Notes: generated by a model from the sequence alone, not told the origin. A DNA stretch of 64,000 nt from Anseranas semipalmata (GCA_013399115.1 VXAA01002152.1:69680-133679), one strand, 5' to 3'; counted from the stretch's first letter, positions 49,901 to 62,748 are shown. Numbers and translations: made by a program.

Positions 49901-50249
49901 AGGACTGTCAGAGACAGCAGGCTCTGGATAGGGTATCTGCAATATTCCAGAAAGATTTTCAGTCATTTCCTGGTACACATTCTCTGCCTACTGACCGTAC
50001 AGGAAGATATCAAATCTTAACAGGAAGGCTAGCCATGCTGTCATGCTCCTTTTTTAATAATGGAAAAGCACATAATTTCTAATTAGAGAAATCTTTGGCA
50101 GTGATCTCCAAGAAAAAAAAAAGGGGAAGGGGGTTCTTTTTTTCTGTTGTTATTTTTAAATGGTAGCATTTTAGACAGTGTCCTCTCATTACAATGTGAC
50201 TATTTAACTTTCCTATTTTTATTAATGCTTACATTAGTGTCAGGATTCC
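46976..50249. other. Noncoding stretch
   Basis: Frames of 100-116 codons occur on both strands at 47412-47760 and 48561-49376, mostly as overlapping antisense pairs in GC-richer patches. No domain or exon structure is recognised. Confidence 0.45.
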
Positions 50250-50397
50250 TTGCAACTATAGTTTATTACACATTTTGTCAGTTTTGTTGCTAAGTAAGTT
50301 GTTAAGTAGGCTAAGTGTCAGACAGTGACCAAGGCAGATGATCTAATGGTTCCCTTTGGTTTTTATCTTAAAAAAAAAAAAAAAGGAAAAAAAAAGA
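50250..50397 (+). mobile_element. Probable CR1-like LINE 3' terminus with A-rich tail
   Basis: gatgatctaatggttccctt (50337-50356) closely matches the 'tagatgatctaatggtcccttt' terminus of CR1-type LINEs and is preceded by cagacagtgacc. It is followed by an A15 run (50370-50384) and a second A-rich stretch to 50395. CR1 elements normally end in short tandem repeats rather than poly-A, so the A-run may be independent. Confidence 0.5.
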
Positions 50398-51599
50398 TAT
50401 AAGGTCACTGAACCGAACTGGCTGAAACTCATTTTGTGACACAGCCCTTCCAGCCTCTGAGACCTTCAAAAGATTTCAGTCTCTGGCTCCGCAGTCACAC
50501 CTTTGTTTACAGCACAGGTATCCCGGGACTCTCCCCCGTAACCCCTTGCGAGTCCAGGCACTGGTATGTGGGACAAGACAGAGCCTGCCAGCGGTTAAGC
50601 CTGAGAAGCAAGAGTGAGCTTGAACGAGTCTGTCCCGGAGTCAGCCCCAGCACGCTCTCAAGCTCTGCCAGTGCCGCGCACACCACTCCCATCCCCGTGA
50701 CTCAGTGCTTCACCCGCTGCCCCCGGGGAGGCTCTCTGCACAACACAGGGGGTCCCATCTAAACTACACACAGGCGAGGAGGAAGGTGGTCGACAACTCT
50801 TGTCAGAGCACTGTGCACCTCAGTGAGTGAGGGTGAAGGCTTCATCTAGCACAGCCACAGCTCTCACTGGGGATGCAGCACCAATGGGGTGTCAGTGCTG
50901 CACTCAGAGTTGGCAAGCACTAGCGCAGCTAACGGGTAACCAAAGGCAAACAACTGCTGCTGTAACAAACAAGAAAGAAACTGCTGTAAAAAGTTTGAAA
51001 GCTGTGCTTTTGGGAACCATTAGATTACTAGCCCAGATCCTTCAGTGGTGGTGGAGTACAATAAAAGCAGAGCAAAGACAAGTCAGGCATTTCCTTAGAA
51101 CTAGGATGGAGGTGACATGTTAGCAAATATTTAGAGAGCGGCCTTGGGTAACCAGGGGATAGAGGTATTTCCAAGTCCTTTTCTTTCCCAGCCTAGGGAA
51201 AGAGGTTAGAGCTCCCTGGCTGGTGCCACTCCACCAACCAGGACAACCCCAAAGACACTGGGTAAGCTGTGGTATTTCCAATCTGTACACTGTGCTCCCA
51301 AATGTACAGTGATGCTCCTCAGTGGTCAGTGATACCCCAAATGGCCAAGAATCTGGCCCATAAAATTAACAGGGAAACAAGTCATACATGGCAATCTCAA
51401 GAAATCACTAAAGACACTACTATATTACTCATCCAAATTCCAAGGGAAAAAGGCAACGTTTCCCAAAAATTCAATAGGGGAACTCTTCTTAAGGAATACA
51501 TCCAGCATCTCTTGGCCTGACCCAGAGGACACACTTCTCCCTGAGATACGAGTAATTTCAAGTTAGTTGGGTCTCCCATTAATCCCTTGTGCAGAACAC
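50398..51599. other. Noncoding stretch
   Basis: A GC-richer part at 50510-50760 carries a 108-codon plus frame and a 61-codon antisense frame; neither is recognisable. No repeats are identified. Confidence 0.45.
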
Positions 51600-51640
51600 A
51601 TCAACTCTGGTGTTTTTCCAGGCTGAACAATACTGGCAGT
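51600..51640 (-). mobile_element. Possible short CR1 remnant, reverse orientation
   Basis: tttttccaggctgaacaa (51613-51630) matches 'tctccaggctgaacaa', the reverse complement of the conserved 'ttgttcagcctggaga' segment of CR1. The match does not extend clearly on either side, so it may be a tiny remnant or chance. Confidence 0.35.
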
Positions 51641-54180
51641 TGCAGCAAAGGTGTCCAAGTTTCCTTACACTTGTAACAGATCAACCCTGTGTGCCCAGAG
51701 CTTTTGCACTCACATGTTGCTGCTCCTCAATCTCTCCCAGGAGGTTTGCTCTCCAACAACTCTGACTTGACAAACTGCTCCCTCCTCTCTGCATAATATG
51801 TCGCAGGGGTTCTCAGATTATCCCTCCCTTATCTTGTCTTGAGGTGCATCTTCCCTCCTGCAAAAAAAAAAAAGCTCTGTTTCAGAAAAAACAATCAGGC
51901 CTTATTCACTCAATAAAGGCTGTTTTGATGAATATACATTGTACAATGCAGACTGTTGCATTCTTGCAACATAAGCCACTTCTCTGAGTCTTCTATGCTG
52001 TATCCATATGTGGGATGTTTAGTACAATGGCCTCGTTGTAATCACACAACTTTGGCCTTGTGTTGGAAAAAACTGAAGAGAGCTTCCAGAATCGCAGAGA
52101 GATCAAAGGTTGAAGCCAGGCACTAATGACCTAATAGGCAGAGGTCTAAAAGTCAGCAAACCCCCTAACCCTTGAGGAGAGCTCTTAGTATGCTGCCGCC
52201 ATTTTTGGATTACTGCTGCATCTTTGTCTCTTCTGAGCTCTTATCCCACATTTTTGTAGCAGATCCCCAGATTCTCTTATTTCCTTAAAGTGCAAACATT
52301 AGGATTGTAGAATTGTGTTGCTTCCCTCTCATTGCTCTTTTGAAGTCATGCAGTGACCTCATCTGAGGCTTGCAGGAGCCTTCTGAAAAACACTATGAAA
52401 CTGTGGTGTTTCAGCCAACAGCGACTGTGGTTGCCTGACACTGCTACCAGCACCTCAAATAGCCTTGGAAGCAAGCTTGTCAACTGCTGGGTACTGCTTG
52501 TCAGTTTGAACACTGACTATCAGCACCACCGACAACAAAAACACACCAAAGTCTTCGCTGCTAAGAAAAAAAAAAAAAAAGATTCTTAAGTACAGTTACA
52601 ACTGAAGTGCTCGTACAGTGCATAACTAAATATACACGCTACCACTATCTGTTTTCAAGCTGTTTGGGAAATAGCAAGCTATTATTTTCTGCTGCATAGC
52701 TTTCCTGTAATATTAAGATGTTAATGTTCTCTGCCTAATATAAAAGGTGTTAATGCTCGCAGATAATAAGAACTGTGGGCTGGAAGATAACGTTGTCATA
52801 GACTGCCTGTTCTCACGGTAGCACTAAAGTGTTTGAATGACCTCACCTGTAAGCTTCCTGCATGCTGTACACCATTTTGTAAAACAGACTCCTGGTTTTC
52901 CTGGTGTAAGAAAGCATTCTGGAAAAAACACTGGTTAAGTTTTATAGCTGAAGTCATTAATTATTTTACTGTTGGCTTTAAGTCAAGCCACTGTTTTGCC
53001 TAGAAATACAGACGTGCTGGTTTTATTTTATATTTGAAGTTAATGTCATTGATATTCACAAGAAAAGGGGGAAAATACTATAAATCCATATAATAAAGAA
53101 GAAGCCATTTAATTTTGTAAGAGGAACTTTTTTGGATTAAAATATCTGCAGAAGCCATCACTCTCAAAGCATGATCGAGCACATTTGAAGGTATAAAACC
53201 AGGTAATCTATATGTACTAGACAGCTGGAAGCATCAGGCGAGAAGGATGAGACTTCTTTTAAGGAATCAGGCAGATATATCCCAGATAGCTAAGGAAGAG
53301 CAAGTTTATAAATTTTCTGCTCCTTGTTGTGACTGGTGCTTTGTCAAAATTGGCAGTAGCTAAACACAGCAAGCATTGGTGAAAGTACTCGGGCTCAACA
53401 GCTAACACAATATTACACCAGGGAAGACAAGGAAGAAGTCAAACATGCAGCCATCCACTCACACACACATCAATCTCAATCTCTTTGATGACTCAGCCAG
53501 TACTTAGCACTTCATCTATGATAAGCAGCGTATAATCTCGCTGCACAATGGTGTGGCCTGTTATTTCTATAAGTCTTCCCCTCTCAGAAGTTTTACACAG
53601 CCATGAAGCAGTGTTGTGGAAAGCATGCTGGCAGCAATACAAAGATCTCACTGATGTGAAAGCCAAAGCCTTTTTTTATAAGCTGGGTGGTCAGGCTGCC
53701 AAGTAATGCTGTTTGTTAATGCTATGCATTACTAAACACTGTTCCTCTATGTGTGATCGTTAAAGCTAATACTGTGTTTGATGGAGCAATATGTAATACA
53801 ATAGGTAATACTTGAATTAAGTAAGCTGTAATTTTTTCCACTAAAATACAGTTCCCCGCTTACAATATTTAATGCCACAGATAGGGAACAAGTAGAACTG
53901 TTTGCACCTACCAAATCAAAACAATTTTCAAGGCAGGTGGGGTCCAGATCTTTGCCTGGGAAGCCACCAGTAGGGATCCTAGCAGAGACTGGTGACGGTG
54001 CATTGCTCTTGGTTTAAGCTTCCCATAGCTCAGAAGAGGCAGTAGCCTCATGAGGCTATGCAAGATCAGCCACTTCCCAGATAACGCAATAGATTTTCCA
54101 GGAAACCACCAAGGCAGAAGAAGAGGACAGAGAGCAGAGAAAACCTGTGCAACCTTCACAACGCAAGGAAGTTTCTTCAC
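51641..54180. other. Noncoding stretch with A12 and A15 runs
   Basis: A-runs lie at 51862-51873 and 52566-52580. The segment at about 52930-53110 is AT-rich with taattatttta-type homeodomain cores. No gene or clear element is seen; a short (CA)n lies at 53460-53469. Confidence 0.45.
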
Positions 54181-54420
54181 CTCCTTTCACCCGTCCTTTA
54201 ACGTCCCCATTCGGGCTGCACGAGTCACACTGCCTTTCCCCACGTGTCTCCGTAGGCCCAGCGCCCTGCCAGGCAGACACAGGAGCAGCCGGGGCCACCA
54301 GGGCGCAGGGAACACGGTGCAGAGCTCTCCGCGGCAGCTCTTCGGGCTCCTGCCCACTCATGTGTGCGCCCAGGGCCGCAGCACCACCGCAGGGGTGAGC
54401 CCCTGCAGGAGGGTGCCAGT
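54181..54420. other. CpG-rich patch near island threshold
   Basis: By hand count about 164 of 240 bases (68%) are G or C and there are about 16 CpG, for an observed/expected ratio near 0.58, the highest I noticed in the window. It contains CACGTG and CCGCGG. The overlapping 153-codon plus frame (54050-54511), 83-codon plus frame and 101- and 72-codon minus frames are side effects of the composition. A small orphan CpG island or the edge of an alternative first exon is possible but not shown. Confidence 0.5.
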
Positions 54421-55080
54421 CTCTGTGGCTGTACCCAGCTCACACACCCCCTACCCTAACTCCAGTGCTGGGTTAGCACCAAAAAATGTTTTTGCCCCAA
54501 AACTATGCTGAATACGACACACGGACCGATCAACCAAACAACTTACATTCATAATTTCTGTATTCGACATGTTATATAAGAGCTGGTATGAAAATCTGGC
54601 AGAGGATGTAAGCTGTAGACCTTTATGCTATGTTTAGGAGGATTTTCCAAACTTTTGTTATCACAAAAGAACCGGTGCTAGAAGTTTGGAAACATCCCAA
54701 GAAATTAGAAGTTTTCCAAGCTCAGGTTAAGTACTAATTTAGGAAACAAGAGCCAGGAGAGGAAGACCTTTAAGGTAACATTTATAAATCTACAGTGCAG
54801 CCAAGTGGACACATTTAGAAAGCACTTATCCATTACTCAGATTGTCACAATAGCAATGTTTGTGCAAGAGAAGCTGCCATGCTCCAGTTGCAGAGAGAAA
54901 GCACAAACAGACAAGACGTATTTGGTAACAACCTGTTTCTGAAGTTTCAGTTTCACGCAAAAGAAAGCTCAGGCATTGCTCTTCTCGTAAGAAGAGTTCA
55001 CTGATGCAAATGGGGAGGCAGACAGAGATGTTTCTCTTCAGTAAACACTGATGAATGCTGTGTGCGGATTAAGTGTGAAC
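54421..55080. other. Noncoding stretch
   Basis: Ordinary AT-rich DNA after the CpG-rich patch. I see no splice-bounded exon and no recognisable repeat. Confidence 0.5.
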
Positions 55081-55090
55081 ACTACCTTCA

Positions 55091-55156
55091 GGCGACCTCC
55101 TGAAGGGACCGCGTTAGCCTGCGACGCGCTCGCTATTCCCTCTGCAGGTCCTGCGC
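55091..55156. other. Tight CpG cluster
   Basis: Seven CpG dinucleotides fall within about 60 bases (the core gcgacgcgctcgc holds four), with one more at 55154, in otherwise CpG-poor DNA. It is too short to be an island. Confidence 0.75.
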
Positions 55157-55585
55157 AGGAGTGGCTGACATCTCATCTTACCCACGAGCACAGTTTAGAG
55201 CTGCCTGCCAAAACTGTTAACATTATTTCTCTGATTTTTCATGAAGACTGTTGTGGTTTACAGTGACTCCAGTTTCAATCATCCATTTGCACTAGTTAAA
55301 ATGAGAGGGAGTAAGAACAGAAGTATAACCACTGTTATGGCAAAAGAGGTTTTTCTCCCAGCTTTCATGAGTATACAGCTTTACTTTCACCTTCAAATAC
55401 CATCATCAGGAAGAAAGTCCACGTTTCCAGAACCTCCTGTTAAAACTGTCAATGCAAACCCCGCATTTGGGTATGTGAATGAACCAAGTATTGCTATATA
55501 TCATCGTGCAATTAAGCAACAGATATGATTTATATTTAACTGTTTCCTTAACAACTCCCATGAGTGTATGGCTCACCCTTACAGC

Positions 55586-55620
55586 AAAAAAAAAAAAAAA
55601 GTAATGTCAAAAAAAAAAAA
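55586..55620. repeat. Twin poly-A runs (A15 and A12)
   Basis: A15 at 55586-55600 and A12 at 55609-55620 are separated by GTAATGTC. They could be one longer A-run broken by substitutions or two adjacent tails; no source element is recognised. Confidence 0.9.
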
Positions 55621-57367
55621 GGCAAGAAAATGCCTGAGAGGCAGCAAGAAAACAGCTTGTTGCCAGACATGTAACCTGAAAGAGGGTCAGATGTCACCTG
55701 AAGCAGGAAGGTCCGATTTAGTTGACTCCCTGTTATATGCTTAAACAACTGCTGGGCAGCACATCAGGCAAGCGGGACAGAAGCTGGCGCAGCAGCTTAT
55801 TTATTTACCTTGTGCTATCAATTCATTAAGCAAATCAGTAATGCTAATACATTTGTTGAAGCCCAGTATTTCTTTGAAGAGCTGCTAAATACAACACAAG
55901 GTTACCATTAAGTCTCTGCAGTGCCCTAAGAAACTTAACAAGGTCACGCAAGCCAGGGATCAACAAAGACACATTTTAATCTTAAAGACGGATACTCTTA
56001 CAGACTGCTAAATGATCTCTATGCATCTCTCCCCAGAACACGGAGGACACTTTTAGAGAGTTAGCATTCAAAAATATTTAGTACCTTCTTCACACGTAAC
56101 AAAAACAAAAATGAAGTTCCATAACAGAAAAGCAAGCTCTGGTTCAAGTTAACTCTGCTTTTATATGTTTATATGTTTTTTTTTATAATTAAAATCAAAT
56201 ATCTGGACTGCAAAACACATTGTTTCCTGTCTCCCCCCACCGCCACTGGAGTGACGACTGTGCTCTCCTTCCTGTTTCCCCTCCAGAGCCAGACAAGTGT
56301 CACACTCCACAGTACTTTCTCCCCCCATCCCCAGCTCCCCAACCACTGATGTAAGAACAGAATTTAACATTTACAGGCGTGCTAGGTGAGGACCAACTGG
56401 CAGCTACAAATAGTTACCAGTTGGAGTAATACTTCCTGTCATACCTATTTTACCCTTCCAGAGTTTGTCCAGGAAAAGTCTAGCTTCATCACTGAATGCA
56501 CGAAAGATGAAACTGAATTTTCTTCTTGACCAGGGGGCTGGTGCCTCCCTGCTAACAAAGCTGTGCTGGCACAAACCCGGTGGAAATGTGCCATCTCATG
56601 GGAAGAAGCTTTTTTCCTGACAACATGGCTGTGAAGCTACCTTCCTATTTGTCCCTGCTCTGGGTCAGCAAGACTGGACCAACTAACACAGGGGCCAACA
56701 ACCCGGACAGGGCAATGCTCCCCACCGTGTTTTTCTTTCCTGAGTCAAGCTGGCTGATAACTTGGCACACATCTCCTAGGGAGATAGATGGTAACATCCA
56801 AACGCCCACTCCCGCAGCAAGCTGAGAGCTGCTACGCTCCAATCACAGCACCGCTGGGTTCCTGTGCGATGCAGACACACACACACAGCCAAAAGAGCCA
56901 TAACAGAGAAGCTCTGCTGTAGATAGAGGGCCTGAGAGCAAGTTTGTTCTCGCTGCTGAGCTGCCTTCTGTCTTATCCTAGGCATTTACATGGCCAGGTA
57001 TACATACCGGGACATGGTAGTGACCTGGAGCCACCCAGGCAGGAACACCATCTCCTGCCTCATTCCCTCCGGGACTGAGGAAAGGAGAGTATTCGCGGCC
57101 CCTGGGCAGCTAGCTCCCTCGCTGAAAAACTGCACTAATTATTCCCCGTTCCAGAAGGGCGTGCGTATGCAGGAAGCAAAAAGGAAGACAGCAGCCAAGG
57201 GGACATAAGAAGTATTATGAAGCAAGCATGCAAGCCATAAACTGTATAGTTTAAGTCTGGAGAGCAATTGTCCCTCCAATATGTGCTGCCTCACATTGTT
57301 CAGGAGCAACTGTTCACAGTTCTTCAATTAGAGCACAAAAATCGCCCGCTCGCAAGCTGGCCTTTCC
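55621..57367. other. Noncoding stretch with a short (CA)n
   Basis: A (CA)n tract of about seven units lies at 56874-56888. A C-rich strand segment at 56230-56345 has several C4-C6 runs, but they are spaced too widely for a canonical G-quadruplex on the minus strand. No gene is seen. Confidence 0.5.
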
Positions 57368-57401
57368 CTTTACTAAGTACGCTGTAGCATACTTAGTAAA
57401 G
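57368..57401. other. Near-perfect 34-bp hairpin
   Basis: The 12-base arms ctttactaagta (57368-57379) and tacttagtaaag (57390-57401) are perfect complements. Inside, gct/agc pair again after one C-A mismatch, leaving a 2-nt GT turn, so 15 of 16 possible pairs form. Flanks are not complementary. It is too short for a microRNA precursor stem, and no coding region is near it to suggest a terminator. Confidence 0.92.
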
Positions 57402-58379
57402 CAATTACTCTTCTGGCACTAAAATCCATACAACAGGATTCTCAGTTAGCAGCACTGCCGGTTCCTTACCAAAGCTGACTGCTCTGTGTGACAGTTCAGT
57501 TGCCAATGCACCACCTTCCCAGTTTGCAGGTAACTCGTCCATGCTGTATCGCAGCTCCAGCCCTTCAGTTCCAGAAGCATTGTAAAAGGCTTATCTGCTC
57601 GGTGGTCAGCTTTCACCATCAGATCACATCAGATAATGTAGGAGTTGAGAAACTAGGTCTGAGTCTGGATTTGCAGTCTCTGGACACGAGTCCCATTGTT
57701 TCGAACAGTGCTAGCCCCACTACCAGCTCCATCAGAGTTTAGCATTTCATGCAAAGCCACCTCTGATGTCAACGAGCCAGCTGCCTAAGCAGGCAGTGGC
57801 AGCAGTGCTATGAACCTGGTCTGGTGGGAATCTTGCATGCAGTACGGTGGATGATAGCACACGCCTCCTTTATAAAAATCCTTTCACCCTGGTCATGAAA
57901 ACCATAGACACAAAAAAGACAGCATGTAATTTTCCACACAAAACAGCCAGCAGACATAGATTGGTGGATAAGAGAAAACATTTGTCTCCCTCTGAGCCCT
58001 ATCAATAATGAACTATACAGAATCATATAGATTTGGGCAGCATGTCCTCATGGACTAGAATAGACTTAGTTTGCATGCTAACTCAGTGCTGCGCCCACCC
58101 TGAGCTTACTTGGAGAGTAGTTCTTCTTAAGAAAGTAAATTCACATTCACCAACTCCCAAGAAAACACCTCTAAATGAAATGTCAGTCATCTGTTGTTTG
58201 CAGTGTAATTATTGCAGTTATTTAGACAGGTCTGCTCTACAGAGCTATTTAAAATAGGATAGAAAATCCAACTCTGGAAGCTACCAGGTAAACAAGACTG
58301 CAGAATACCGCAGGTATTGCAGCACTCAATTCCGTAAGAAAAGGCAAGTGTGCCACAGGTACAAAAATATAATTCACAG
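57402..58379. other. Noncoding stretch
   Basis: No gene, RNA gene or recognisable mobile element. Frames are 60-84 codons. Confidence 0.5.
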
Positions 58380-58440
58380 CTCCTGTACCACAGAAGGGAC
58401 AATCAAAAGCATCAAGTCTCTCAGGGAAGAAACATTTCCT
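58380..58440 (-). mobile_element. Possible CR1-like 3' end remnant, reverse orientation
   Basis: cagaagggacaatcaaaagc (58391-58410) followed by atcaagtctctc resembles 'ccagaagggaccat....atc.tctagtctga', the reversed 3' terminus of CR1-type LINEs. Only about 40 bases can be aligned by eye. Confidence 0.32.
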
Positions 58441-59773
58441 CTTCAGTCTTTCCCAGAAGGCTGAATGGCCACATGCACGTAAGAAGTATGAACATGGACG
58501 TATTCTGCGACATCTGTTTGTTCCAAGCATACAAAGCCTCACTGCATAGATTTCCAGGCACAACAGGTTACCCAAAATGTTGTTCCTCATACCAAATACT
58601 ACCTATGTTCAAAACACAGGCTGTGATTTTCAGAGGTGCTGAAAAACTAAAGCAACTGGCTATATTTGCTATAGCTATAAGGAATTCCTAAGGAAAACAT
58701 CGCCACCATGTAACCTGCATGTAACAGTGTGCTCTCGACTTGGGAGTGGTTTCACTCACAGACCCAGCCCTGATGATGAGCTCCTTACACTCTGTACTTT
58801 TCCCTGCATATATCTGTGTGCAGCATCAGCCCCCATCTGGTCCATCACATATGGTGCTTACAGCATTTTGGGACACATCTGTTAGTGGGAAGCCAGGCTG
58901 TACATTTTATCATTGCAGCTATTCTATGCAGCAGTTTCCTGTATGGACACGCTTATTTTGCAGAATGCCTTCCTTCTGCTTAAATTAAACCACTTCCACA
59001 GCAGGTTACCCTAACAGCCCCAAAACATTATTTTTATTTTCACACCTTAGTGTACTCCCTGCTACCTGCCTTGTCCAGACAAGCCATTAGATAAGTACAG
59101 CCCTTCACTTTCTTAGTCAACATGTAAACCAACTGCAACAGCCTGTGTAAAAGCAGAAAATCACCTTTTTAAATACGTTCCTCTTTCTAATCAGAGCGAC
59201 CAGATTGCATTCATATGGAATGAATACCTGTTGCCTCAAAAAATCAAGTCTTGTCTGTTCCGAGTCTTTAAAGGAAAAAAAGTTAAAAGAGAATTCAGAC
59301 AGAAAGCAAGCGAGCCAACCAAAGCATTCCCCTTTTTCCCTTCTCCCGCTATCAGACCAGATGTTAATTGGTTGGTCTGTCAATTAATAAGCACTAGGAA
59401 CATAAAAATAAATGCTAAACCTCCAACATATAAAGTATCATGCTTATTACTTAAGTGTCCAGCTTAGTACTACAGGATAAATAACTCATCAGATGCATTA
59501 GCATGGAACAGTGGGGACATCCTGTGGCCACTTATTTTATTTACACTTGAATGTTCCCATGATTAATATTTTTAATCAATTTGTTCAACCAGTTTTGCGA
59601 ATTAGATGCAAAGTCACTTAATAATGTAAGAAGGCCCAAAGGCAACAGTATTTTCTTAGCTAACTTCCCATCTAGCACTTCATGTAATCCCATATTGGCA
59701 ATTGCTGTGCTCCACCTCAGTATTCAATGCTTTCTGTTCTCTCTTGCATTCTGGGTTATATAGCTTCCAAGTC
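58441..59773. other. Noncoding stretch
   Basis: A pair of alternative stems involving cagacca/tggtctg and ttaattg/caattaa lies at 59353-59388. No gene or repeat is recognised. Confidence 0.45.
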
Positions 59774-59788
59774 AAAAAAAAAAAAAAA
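59774..59788. repeat. Poly-A run (A15)
   Basis: Fifteen A residues after CCAAGTC. No retroelement is recognised upstream. Confidence 0.9.
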
Positions 59789-62748
59789 GAACATTTAGAG
59801 AGTTTGAACTAGTGTAGGTGGCAACACTAACCCCTCACAGCCATGCATACAAGTCAAAAGCAACATTCCAATTTCATTTATTTAGATTTATAGCAGTGTT
59901 CATAAAAGGCGTGTAATTCTTAAATCTAGGCATTCTGCCAACAGGAAAATACTATCAGATGAAGTACATGTGTAAAGCACCTGCCAGTAGTGTAAGCTAA
60001 GCAACCACAAGAAAATGAAAGGCCAGTAACACTTGCAAATTTCCTTTCACTCCCTTCCCTCCAAAGGAGACACAATTTTAGGATAGATGCGCATGCAGAA
60101 TATGAGTTTGAGTGCTCTTCATGGACAACTCACTACCCAAAACTCCGTCTGTTTTCATACTTCCAGCTATACAGCTTGAGGAAACGGTCCCCCAACCACT
60201 TCATGGGACAGCTGTGGCTCTGTAAGTCAAGTTCATCTTGATTTACTCACTCCTGACCACGTTGACTTGACAACTTTTTAAAACAAAAAGTAAATTAATT
60301 TCAAGGACAATTATTTTTTGTGGTTTGTATGTGCATATTTTCTCACTACAGGAAAGAACAAAGTTTTCTTTTAAATTTATGTCTTCAGGCAATTCACCAG
60401 CTCTACCTAAACTGCCTACAAAGGCTGGGGATAGCCAGTGCCAAATCCCAGGGCACATCCCAAATGTTCCCATGAAGAGCTCCTACAGCCTGCACTGCCC
60501 ACAGCTTGGATCCATTTAATGTCATTCCAAATGGAAATGCAACCATCTAGTACTTGTCTCAGGCGCATTGCAGCTGTATAATCCACTCAGGAGGCATGTT
60601 CTTGAGCATATCTTAAAGAACAGCAAATATTCTGTTCCTCCAAGCAAGACGTTCATGTTTTCCGGCAGGGACAGACCTTGCTATTTGCCAGTCAGAGGAG
60701 GCATCAGTTCAAGAAACAGGCTGCAGCAAAAACCGCGCTCCACACTTCAAACGCTCCACTGGCACTACAAATCAAAACTCATCCAAGCACACCGAGGCGA
60801 TACAGCATTTCTCAGCTCCAAATGGCACTGTCCACTAAATTGAACCTTAAAATAATCACACACAAAGTAAAACTGAAGCAGTCCAGGTTATTCTCCATGT
60901 TGAACAGTTTGCTTAAACTGTGCTTAGATTGTATAGGTAAGGGTTGTGCAGATGTTACCATGAAGGCAAAAAAATCTTTCCTCTGCTACCTGTGGCAAAT
61001 GGAGCTCATCATGACACAAATGATCAACTCAGCCTAGACCTATTCCCACAAAACGCACCTCTCTTCTTCTCTCACATTTGTCATCTACAGCAATATTAGA
61101 AATTACCTAATGATTCATCTTGAAAGTGTTTTCCCTGCATGCTCTTACTAAAGATTTTTCCCATCTAAATATTCACACACAAAACACTTCAAACAAAGAT
61201 TTACCTGTGGGTAAACCTGAATTTGCTCAAATCCACTAGAAGATGGGCTCAAATTCATCTGCTCCAGAGTATATGTGCATCTGCAGCCATGGTTGCAGAG
61301 CCTGCAGCTGCTTAACACTGCATTAACACTATAAAAAAATATATATTCTAGCTGTTCTACCAACTCCCTGTAGAAAAAAGCATATAGCTGTTGTCAGTGC
61401 TGTTACTTATGATACAGTTGGCTATGAAAAAATATCTGGAATCACAAGAGGTGGTCAGAGCAGCCAGAAGGGCCCCACTTCAGCACTGGGTGGGATATCA
61501 CGGCCACAAGAGGCAAGAGCGACTGCCCAGGCACGCTCTGCTTTATCCCCCAAACCCTCGTGCCACACAGAGGATTGCTGCTCTAACGCCCTCATGTTCC
61601 GCACACAGAAGACCTCCCATTTCTCCCCCCGTCTGTAACAAGCAGACCCACGAATATGCTGATATTAGACACTCACCCCAATGCATCAGGCTGTGCGTTT
61701 CCCCAGTATAATACAAGGAAACAAATGAAGAACACCTGTGCCAAATAACACTGGACTAATCCGCTATTCAAAACCACAGATTGTGCTCCAGTCTGCAAAG
61801 GCTTCTACTGAAGAAAGGTGCTGAGCTGCCAGCGAATCTTCACTGAGAAAGAGAAGCTGAGGCCAAGACAGTTTAATAAACAACTCTGAGAGGATTTTAC
61901 AGAGCCCATGTCTCCTATCACGCTTGTATAAGCTGTTTACAACAAGGAGCTAAGAACTGACACCTTGGGGAGCCGAGCAAGGGGGCATAATCTTCCCAAA
62001 AGAGTTTGTGATTTTGGGAATGAAGTCATCTGATGCACAGATGGATGAGACAATAAACAGTTTTTGGAGAGGAAAATGATAACACTGGATTCTGAAACTA
62101 AGCACAGCAGGTAGCAAGCTTCTGGATGGGTGTTGAAAAGATTCATGCAATTTCCTAAAAGCTGATATGCTCAATCCCTTGGAGACGGAAGATTTAACTG
62201 TTACCATTACTAATACCAGATCTCATAGTTACCATGCTAGCATAAACCCTCCCCATGGCTTCATGAGGCACAAGATTTAAATGACCCTTCTATTATGAAG
62301 ACCAACGATCAGGACCACACCAGGCATTGTATCACTGTAAGTCCACGGGAAAGTATTTCACACAGCCATGAAAAGAAACCTGTACTTGTTAACATGCCAC
62401 TGCAGCAGAGACTACTATCCAATTAATATTTTTTAACATTGTCAGAAATAACAGGCCCATTTCCCAAGATTCATCACATTCCCACTGAAATAAGTGAAAT
62501 AAATTGTTCAGGGAGATGTGGATTATAATGGACAAAATAATAATCACAACTACAGGGAATTAAAAAATAATCTCTTTCTTAATGCTGAGTGTGGTTCCCT
62601 TCAAGCCAAACTTGAGATAAAACATCATGGGACAACTGGCTTTGTTGATCCCTAGGTTAAATCTATACCATACATAAACGCTGAGGATACCAGGCTTTAA
62701 ATGCTTTCACATTTTTCTCAGATGAGGTTTGTTTTAGGAAGGGAACCA
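59789..62748. other. Noncoding stretch
   Basis: The longest frames are 119 codons (60678-61037 plus) and 106 codons (61391-61711 plus), without recognisable domains or splice context. No clear mobile element is seen. Confidence 0.45.

Noticed and set aside
54050..54511. 153-codon plus-strand frame
   Set aside because: It lies over the CpG-rich patch, where stop codons are scarce, and minus-strand frames of 101 and 72 codons overlap it. Its product is Pro/Ser/Arg-rich without a known motif.
57368..57401. MicroRNA precursor
   Set aside because: The stem is at most 16 positions with a 2-nt turn, too short for a Drosha/Dicer substrate, and flanks do not extend the pairing.
58701..58713. Strong Kozak match gccaccatg
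   Set aside because: The ATG is followed immediately by TAA, so it opens nothing; coincidence is the simplest reading.
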